Shown here: one piece after another, positions 56,853-64,000 of the stretch | Numbering within the stretch: the first letter of the stretch is position 1 | Layout: every line of letters begins with the position of its first letter | NCBI GenBank assembly: GCA_032690845.1 | Contig: CM064421.1 | Coordinates: 40,600,963 to 40,664,962 of the forward strand | Direction of reading: 5' to 3' | Source of the DNA: Eleusine coracana subsp. coracana | Taxonomy: Eukaryota > Streptophyta > Magnoliopsida > Poales > Poaceae | Length of the DNA stretch: 64,000 bases | Program-made: the position numbers and the translations under genes | Notes under the pieces: model-generated | Told to the model about the DNA's origin: nothing | Databases searched by the model: none | Seen by the model: only the letters and a program-made list of their open reading frames with translations

Positions 56853-58419
56853 TCAGAGCTTGACGACCTCCGGGATGTCGACGGGGTATCGGTCGACGCA
56901 GTCGTCCCATGGCCCGTTGGTGGGCGTCTTGACTGTGCGTAGGCACTTCCAGACGGCGCTGTTGCACTTGAACCCGCTGCCGAATCCGATCTGCCAGACG
57001 CGGTCGCCGCGGCGCATGCGTCCCTTTGCCTCGATGTATGCGAGCTCGTACCAGAGCGAGCTGCTGGACGTGTTGCCGAACCTGTGCAGCGTCATGCGCG
57101 ACGCCTCCACGTGTCGCGCCGACAGCTGCAGGTTCTTCTGCAGCTCGTCGATGACGGCGCGTCCCCCCGCGTGGATGCAAAAGTGCTCGAACGCGAGCTT
57201 GAAGTCCGGGATGTAGGGCTTCCACTTGTTGTTGATGAGCTTTCGGCCGACGAGGCGGAAGAAGAAGAGCAGCTGCTCCGACATGGGGAGCACGAGGGGC
57301 CCCATGGTGGTGATGTTGGACTTGAGCGCGTCCCCCGCGATGGCCATGAGCTCCTTGGAGAGCGAGATGCCCGAGTAGCCCTGCTCGTCTTCCTCCTGGT
57401 ACACGCAGCGGTAGGCGCGGTCGTCGGCGCCCTTGTGCGTGCGCACCACGTGCACCAGCCTGTACTTGGCGCGCCGGGCCTCGCGCCGGCGGTTGGAGAG
57501 CAGGATCGCCGCCGCGCCCATCCGGAAGAGGCAGTTGGGCAGGAGCATGTCGCGGCGCGTGCCCTGGTAGAAGTTGGGCGTGATGATCTCCGTGGACACA
57601 ACCAGCGCGTTCGAGTTCGGGTGCACCTGGCCCATGCTAGTTACGTGTTAGTCAGTGGATTCAATTACAAATAATTAATTAATTTGTCTCCAAGCGACTT
57701 CCAGATTCAATTACCTGGAGCATGTCGCGCGCGAGGTCGATGGAGATGAGCCCGGCGCTGCACCCCATCCCGGAGAGGTTGAAGCTGCGGATGTTACTCC
57801 GCAGCTTGTACTTGTTGATGATCATGGCGGAGAGCGAGGGCGTGGGAGAGAAGAGGCTGCAGTTGACGACGAGGATGTCGATGTCCTTGGGCTTGAGTCC
57901 CGTGCGTCGGACGAGGTCGTCGATGGCGGAGAAGATGACGAGCTGCGCCTCGGCCCGAGCCGCCTCCATGCTGGGGTTGGGCGGGATGTAGTGGTTGGCG
58001 GGCGGGAGGCACGTGTCCTCGCCGAGCCCGCTGCGCTCCAGGATCCGGGTCTGGAACCGCACGCTCTTGTCGTCGTCGCTGATGAGGCGCGTGTGCTCCA
58101 TGAAGGTGGCGAAGGGCACGCGGCAGCTGGGCGGCGGCTTGTAGCAGGCGTAGTCCACCAGGTACACGGGCCGGGGGCGCGACATGAAGTAGACGGTGGC
58201 CGCGAACACCACCGCGAACGCGGAGCAGAGGATGTGGATGAGGTCCAGGTCCAGCGACCGCCACAGCGAGAGCAGCTCGTCGGGGCCCATCCGTGCTAGC
58301 TCCAGCGCCGTGCCGGCCATCACCGGAACCAGAAGCAGCGTCACCAAGTGGTTCACCAGGTACTGGTAACCCAGCTTCACGTACTTGAGGTTCACCGAGA
58401 ACACGCCGCCGCTCGGCAT
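56853..58419 (-). CDS. KCS: 3-ketoacyl-CoA synthase (fatty acid elongase condensing enzyme)
   Basis: Two exons (58419-57715 and 57626-56853, intron 88 bp), 492 aa. In the ER elongase complex it condenses malonyl-CoA with acyl-CoA to extend very-long-chain fatty acids for waxes, suberin and sphingolipids. Two N-terminal membrane segments (about 20-42 and 60-80) precede the FAE1/CUT1-type catalytic domain (RPVYLVDYACYKPP). Catalytic triad: Cys220 (NLSGMGCSAGLIS), His387 (CIHAGGRAVID) and Asn420 (HRFGNTSSSS). The LKYVKLGYQYL start resembles the KCS4/9/11/17 clade. The start at 58419 is preferred to the in-frame ATG at 58473, whose extension is low-complexity and charged. The single intron lies just after the Cys domain. 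All key residues are intact. Confidence 0.95.
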
Positions 58420-58641
58420 GTTGCCTCTCGGCTCTCTCTCTCTCTCGATCAGCTCCTCACTTCCCTCCCGCACTCACTCAGCGGCGCAACACTCTCAAAC
58501 ACGCAACACTGGGACTGACTGGGAGGAAGGAAAGGAAACAAGAGCTCGAGCGGGATTGCAAATTGGGTTTGTGTTGTGTTGTGTGTGGGGGATCGGAAAT
58601 CGGATGGATGGTGTGCGGAGGAAGTGGTGCCGTGGTGGGGT

Positions 58642-58651
58642 CTTAATATAG
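58642..58651 (-). promoter_or_regulatory. TATA box of KCS
   Basis: On the minus strand CTATATTAAGA stands out in GC-rich DNA about 225 bp upstream of the ATG. It fits a start of transcription near 58610-58620. Confidence 0.6.
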
Positions 58652-58659
58652 TGGTGGTG

Positions 58660-61600
58660 GAACCGAGCCGGGACGCAATTAAGTTCGCGGGCGGGGCAGA
58701 TGGGTAGTTTAAATGAGGGCCGGACTACCGCCACCAACCGGAGGAGTTAGGGGTTGGCCACTGGACTGGGGGCCTGCTGACCTCTTCTTTTGATTCTTTC
58801 CCGGTTGCGCTTGCTTTGCTCACGTCACCGGGTTTTTTTCTTGTTTCCCGCTCCCGCGTTGGTGAGCAATTTCGGGAAAAACAGCGACGCCGGTCCGGTG
58901 AATGGCGCCGGATTTGGGATCTCTCAGTTTTTCCTGCTCGCGCCGCTCCCGCGTTGGGACACTGGGCAGTGGAGTTCATCGCATTGCCCTGTTCACGAAG
59001 GCTACGGCTCAACTTTCTCGCCGTTGCCACGGCCATGTTAGGGCGCCGCGCGCAGATACTTGTTTAGCTTTAGCTCGACGGTTTCAGAAGAAAGGGAGGA
59101 CAATATAAGACACGGAATACACTACTGTCACACGCGCTATTGGTTGCATCGGAATCTGACGCTGAACGTGCTGGTTAATCAAAAAGTTGCTGCCAAGTGC
59201 CAACCCATGTTGCATCCGCGGTCTAATCAATTTCCACGTTACAGAGCAAATGATCAAACGCAAGCTTACACTACTAGTGAATGATACTCCATTGCACGGA
59301 TCCACTGCAATAAAATTTCACTTCTGGAGAGATCCGAACATGGGCTTCTGTTTACACACCAGAGAGGGGCTGTAGGACGGTATCTGGCTGCAGGTAACTT
59401 TCTATAGAGTACGAAGACACATGCAACGGTTTGGCCTGATTTTCGCTACCATGCTTGTGCAACCACCGAGTGATACACTGACAGCAGCTTCAGGGCCGCC
59501 ACATGTGCGAATTACTACGAGCTGGTACCGTCTGTTTGCTCAATTAAGGCCCTGCTGGACAACAACGTACAGTACTGCCTATCATAAAACAGGCAAACAA
59601 ACATGAATGCTCCCTCCCCCATTTTTTCCGTAAAATGCCCGGGCAACAAGACTGAAATTCACCCTTCATCTGGAAAGAGAACAAATTTGAGTGCGAGCAA
59701 TGATAAATCAGAACAGAGGCCGTTCACCTGCTTTGGAAAACCTATATGCATCAACCTGTCCCCAAAATAAAAACTACTCATGGATATGGCTGAACGGCTG
59801 GTTTCTAGAAGCAGCATCATTTTTTTTTTTTGAGACAAAGCAGCATCATTTCACAATGAGGACTAACATAGAAAAAAGGGGAAAATATTAGATACACTCA
59901 CGGCAGCACTCCCCTATGTCGGCCGTCATTACATAAACCTGCATGCGACCTTAAATGTTTTGACTCGGCTGCTACCTTAAAATGTTGGGTCCCTACAATG
60001 TTTGACTCGGGTCCGTTGTTTGAACAAACTCTTTGTGAGATCCCTAAATTGCCTGCAGGTATCGAAGTGCTTTCCTGATACAGAAAACCATGTCATAGTT
60101 CTCCAGATTAAAAAGTTACTACTACCACTACTAACCAACTGCAAGTAGCTTAGTACATCTCACAAAAAAGGAACTAAAGTCTAGACAAAAAGTGTTCTTG
60201 TTAGAACACATGCCTAAACAAAAGAAAGTTGTTTCACATGTCACATATGTAAGGCATAAAGCCAAGACAAACTAAAATCTTTGAGGAAGTGCAACTGTGC
60301 AAGTGGCGAAGGTGAACTGCTCATCTATGGCATCCACCCAATCTCCCAGTTCCTCGGAGCAAATACGCATTGTTGCGGGGTGGTCCGGCCCAGTACAAGC
60401 ATTAACGTAGGAGTAGTTTGCAATGACCCGATCTATCAAATGCACGGAGGACCAGAAAAAATTTTGTCCCGCTTGGGGTCCAAACGCACTGTGACAACTC
60501 AGTTATTATGCTAGGCTGCATGAATAGCCGTAACCCGTAAGCCATGGTTTGGACTTCAGAATAGACAAATCCAGCTGTATCTGGCATTAACTAGACGAGC
60601 CAAAACTCATGCCGTTGCCAACAGCTCAGGCATGTGCATGGTTACATGATCAGCAATTACCAGATTATAGTGCAATATACTGTATCGGTCTCATATAATT
60701 TTTTTTGTTCTCTTCTTGTGCAAGTTATAACAAGCACCATTTCTTCTTCTCCGCGTGTAGGAACAGTGCACGCACGGGGGTAGCAGGCAGGTCGGCCTGT
60801 TCTGGATGGCATAGGCTGTCTTTGCTTGCAGTTGGCCGTTCGTAGGCTGCATTTTGTGCTAAGATACGGCGAACGCGTCTTGATCCTTTATTCCTTTCCT
60901 CTTCTCTGTGTGCGTGAACACCATTGCTTGTGAGTCATCGTAGCTCATTAATAAGGCTGCCCACCCATATCGCCATTTATGCAGCACGCAGGTGCTATCC
61001 TGTTTCGCATACGCGTCTCGTCTCTACCCACCTGATTAACTGGTCACTTCGATGGGTTCCTCATCACCTAATTGCTGTACTTATGAACAAAAAAACTATC
61101 CGCGACAACAGTGTGTAGAGTTCGTTATTTCAGCATGCAGCTCTCAGCGTAATAAATGGTAACTGTTTATTTAAAACGATTTTGACATGCGCTAAATGGA
61201 GTCGTGATCTGTTACCAGCACGAAAATAACATGCCGCTGCTTCTGCCGATCTTCCCCAGCGAGATGGTTATGTATGGAAAACGAAACTCAACTCTGAAAA
61301 GCTAGTATATCTGTTACAGAGGACCAAACATGTGGTTTGAACTTGCAATATATCATTCGTGAAAGTTTTAAGCTCGAGAATTTTGCTTTGAATAATGCTG
61401 TTTTTTTTTAAAAAAATTCAGCTATACATTTAAAGCGAATTCATCGCTACACGGCATGCTGCAGAACTGCAGTGACATGATAGCAAGCAAGGCGGCAACG
61501 CTGGCAAGTGACTTTGACTCGATACTGTACCAAATGAAGCTTGGCTTGTTTCTATGGAAAGGAAAGGTTGACTTCTGTACTCGTATAATTCATCAGACAC

Positions 61601-64000
61601 GGCAAAGGTTGAGGCTTATCCTGTTATCCATGAATCCATCTGCTGTTATTTATACCGCCTAATAATGGTTCAACGAACTCAACCGTGCTAGCTCCATTCA
61701 GTTCCTTTTTGAGCGTGTGTGCCTTGTTAGCTGCTGCTATATATGTAATGGTAACCTAACGTGCATTCTTGCAAAATTAGAGAGGCAGGAACGAAGTTTG
61801 GTTAAGCATCTGCTAGCCAATATAGAGTCATACATGCTGCTATTAAAATCTCAACATGGACCTTGTATGGTGAGGTTAGTTGGGCGTTGGTGAGTTTGGT
61901 CGCTGGTAAAGGTGATCTGAGAAGAACCTTCTTCAGTTTGCTTCGCGATCAGATAGATCGACAACCTTCAGCAATTGGTCAGGGGCTCGTCTGGCGGGAA
62001 ATTGTTGCCTGGTTAATTAGTTCCGTCTTGACTGCAGTAACCGTCAGCCAATCGCTCTACGGCTGGCCTGGCCTGCTGTAGTCGGAATGTTGGATGATGA
62101 CGCAGGAGCTCTTTTGTATTGCGTGTTCGTGGCGTTTCTTTCAGAAATAGGGTGTACGTTTGGTTGGTGGGTCGGTGGATCTGTAACAGGGTTTGGAACA
62201 AATTTATATATCTGCAAGTGCATTTTGTGTGTAGTACGCAAGATGTTGATGCTTCTGGCCGTAGTGTAACGGTGTTAGTATTATACTAGCTCTCCGTGGT
62301 GCATTTATGTGTAGTACAATTTCAATTTTCCATATGACGGTGGATACACCTTGTTTAGTCATTTAGCATCAGATCCATCCAAATAACTTGATTCATTTTA
62401 CGAATGGTGATACATAAACAACATATACTCGGATATTAATGGTTGGATGCATCTAGGCATGTGTTGTTGGAGAAAAGAAACTAAGATATCTCATCCACGG
62501 TTAAGATACTAATGATCCCACCTCCAAATCTCGCTCATCACTACAGAGTATACAATCTAAATGTCATGTAATAGAACAACAGTAAAACTGGTCATCCGAT
62601 CGACGTCCTTAAAAGAAAAAAAGAGAAGAAGTTCCAAAAAGGAAAACGCTAATATGTTTTCTTTATTTGGTGTCACGCCCTGATCAAGATTGAACTCTCA
62701 GTTCTCAACCGTTACATCTTGAATAAATAGACGTTGGGACATGTACATGGCAAAACGAGCGAGGAAAATGGCGCCTTCCACCTTAATTTTGACGGCCACT
62801 GCTCGTGCCAGCTGAATGCACAGTTAAGCTCCATACACACTGATAAAGCCAAGTATCTGCCGCCGCGTATAGCTAGGCCCGACCCAGTCTTATGTTTTGA
62901 TATAGTATTCGCATATGTTAGCATATGTTACATATACATAAGCATCAGCTCGATACAGTTGCCGCGGTTAGCCACAGCTGTTGAACCAACCGTTTCCTAA
63001 TCCGTATTTATAAGATGCCAGTAATCTTGTTCTACAGGTGAGCCGCCGACCCTGACAGCAGGCTAATCCGGTGAACGTACGTGAGCTTCACGCCATATTA
63101 TACACGTGACGCGAGGGTGGCGTGCCCACGCGTTTGGATCGTGAGAGGCCGCCGTGACCTCGTCGTTCTCTCTGCGTCAGCCGTTAATTTCTTGTGCTTT
63201 AGCAGTGCCATTTCGATCGTGAGAGGCGGGCGCATTAGTTAGTTGAGTGTTGAGTCAGATTTGGAGGCCGGCCCATCAACGATTCTCTCAACACATGGCC
63301 GGTCCAGAAATAAAGGAAAGGAAACCCGACCAGTAGCTAGAATACAGTACTTACACTATAGTAGAGATACAGGAGGAAGTAGAGAGAGTTTGAGCTCGAA
63401 CAGTGGTTCGACAGCAATCAAGTCAGCGCGTCAAGCTCTCAGATAACCCATCCGCATCGCATCGTGGCCTGGCAAATTCATGGAGACGCAACAAAGGTCT
63501 ACGAGAGAAAGTCCGATCGAGACGACTCATGGAACGAACGTGCGGTGCATCAGGGTCGCTGTTTCGTCCCTTCATTCGCCGCGGGTCGTCGTCCACGGTA
63601 CGGTTGGCTGGTGAGTGTTACGGTCTCTTCATTGCGCGACGCGACGGCGGCCGGCCCGGCAGCCTCCATATTGTTGCGCCGTGTAGCCAGCACTGTCGTG
63701 TGCAACAAAGTCAAACAGATAAAGCTGTTGGTTAAGCAGGCTCGCTCGCATACAGCTGTAGGACGATTGGCCGATGAAGAAACCAAGCACGATCCGAGTT
63801 CTGGTGCGCCCATTTCCGACGGACGAGGCCGATCAAGTCCCTGTTTCGCGGTTAGGTTTTCACGTCATCTCCCGGTCTCTCCTCGATCGCGGCTGCTGAT
63901 TTCACCGGCCGGAAAGCCGCCGTGCCCCGGTCTGAGTTCTCGGCTGCAACCTACGATTCGCGAGAAGGACGCACGCATTGCCGATGAAACAAACGGTTCG
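58660..64000. other. Intergenic right end of the window, no gene supported
   Basis: Only short frames without domains occur, for example around 58725-59036 (-), 60281-60514 (+) and 63403-63735 (+). One micro-insertion at 59809-59851 is listed separately. 61380-61440 and 62280-62640 are AT-rich. From 63000 the sequence becomes GC-richer and may approach a gene beyond the window. Confidence 0.5.
59809..59851 (-). mobile_element. Ultra-short poly(A)-tailed insertion with 14-bp target duplication
   Basis: aagcagcatcattt at 59809-59822 is repeated perfectly at 59838-59851. Between them lie T9 and gagaca, whose reverse complement is tgtctc plus poly(A), a minimal retroposon 3' tail. Confidence 0.55.

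Noticed and set aside
63403..63735. 110-aa plus-strand frame at the right end
   Set aside because: No domain and low-complexity basic composition; could be leader sequence of a gene outside the window but cannot be supported here.
1..64000. CRISPR arrays, operons, prokaryotic elements
   Set aside because: No spaced direct-repeat arrays; the genes have spliceosomal introns and plant targeting signals throughout.

Overview
The window looks like nuclear DNA of a panicoid grass (sorghum/maize type). The genes have short GT-AG introns and GC-rich first exons. The proteins are plant families, including the grass-expanded DUF1618 family. The intergenic DNA carries grass-style CACTA, Stowaway, LINE and Helitron-like fragments. 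From memory and unchecked, the order Hsp70-like, Cu/Zn-SOD, alpha-tubulin, GH20 hexosaminidase, SprT protease, plastid L15, KCS resembles a block on the short arm of rice chromosome 3, which would correspond to sorghum chromosome 1.

Layout. 1-12.2 kb: three tandem DUF1618 genes (1225, 5828 and 10478, all +), embedded in a local repeat family that was copied along with them and then interrupted by a CACTA fragment, a Stowaway MITE and, at the left edge, what looks like a Helitron 3' end. 14.0-16.9 kb: an atypical, short Hsp70 (-) with a 5'-UTR intron. 17-23.9 kb: a 7 kb intergenic stretch with no gene I can support. 24.0-26.8 kb: a seven-exon SEC14/CRAL-TRIO gene (+). 27-30.3 kb: intergenic with a CpG-rich block. 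30.3-33.2 kb: seven-exon Cu/Zn superoxide dismutase (-). 35.3-38.6 kb: five-exon alpha-tubulin (-) of the class without Lys40. 40.1-42.0 kb: two-exon GH20 beta-hexosaminidase (-). 45.5-50.1 kb: seven-exon SprT/SPRTN-like DNA-protein crosslink protease (+) with nested LINE debris in an intron. 50.8-52.4 kb: plastid ribosomal protein uL15c (+). 56.9-58.4 kb: 3-ketoacyl-CoA synthase (-). 58.7-64 kb: intergenic.

These are unrelated housekeeping and lineage-specific genes, not an operon-like system, and I found no coherent new multi-gene machine. The observations most worth following are: (i) an Hsp70 whose phosphate-2 ATPase motif has lost the catalytic Asp and Thr; (ii) complementary (CT)n and (GA)n tracts in the SEC14 gene that bracket three exons summing to 225 nt, in frame, suggesting exon skipping or a circular RNA; (iii) a SPRTN-like protease ending in a SUMO-interaction-like motif; (iv) several ultra-short poly(A/T)-tailed insertions flanked by direct repeats of 9-17 bp, which look like aborted target-primed retroposition; (v) paralogous filled and empty sites that date transposon insertions relative to the DUF1618 duplication.

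Exon borders were derived by hand from GT-AG sites, reading phase and family homology. No alignment or database search was run.
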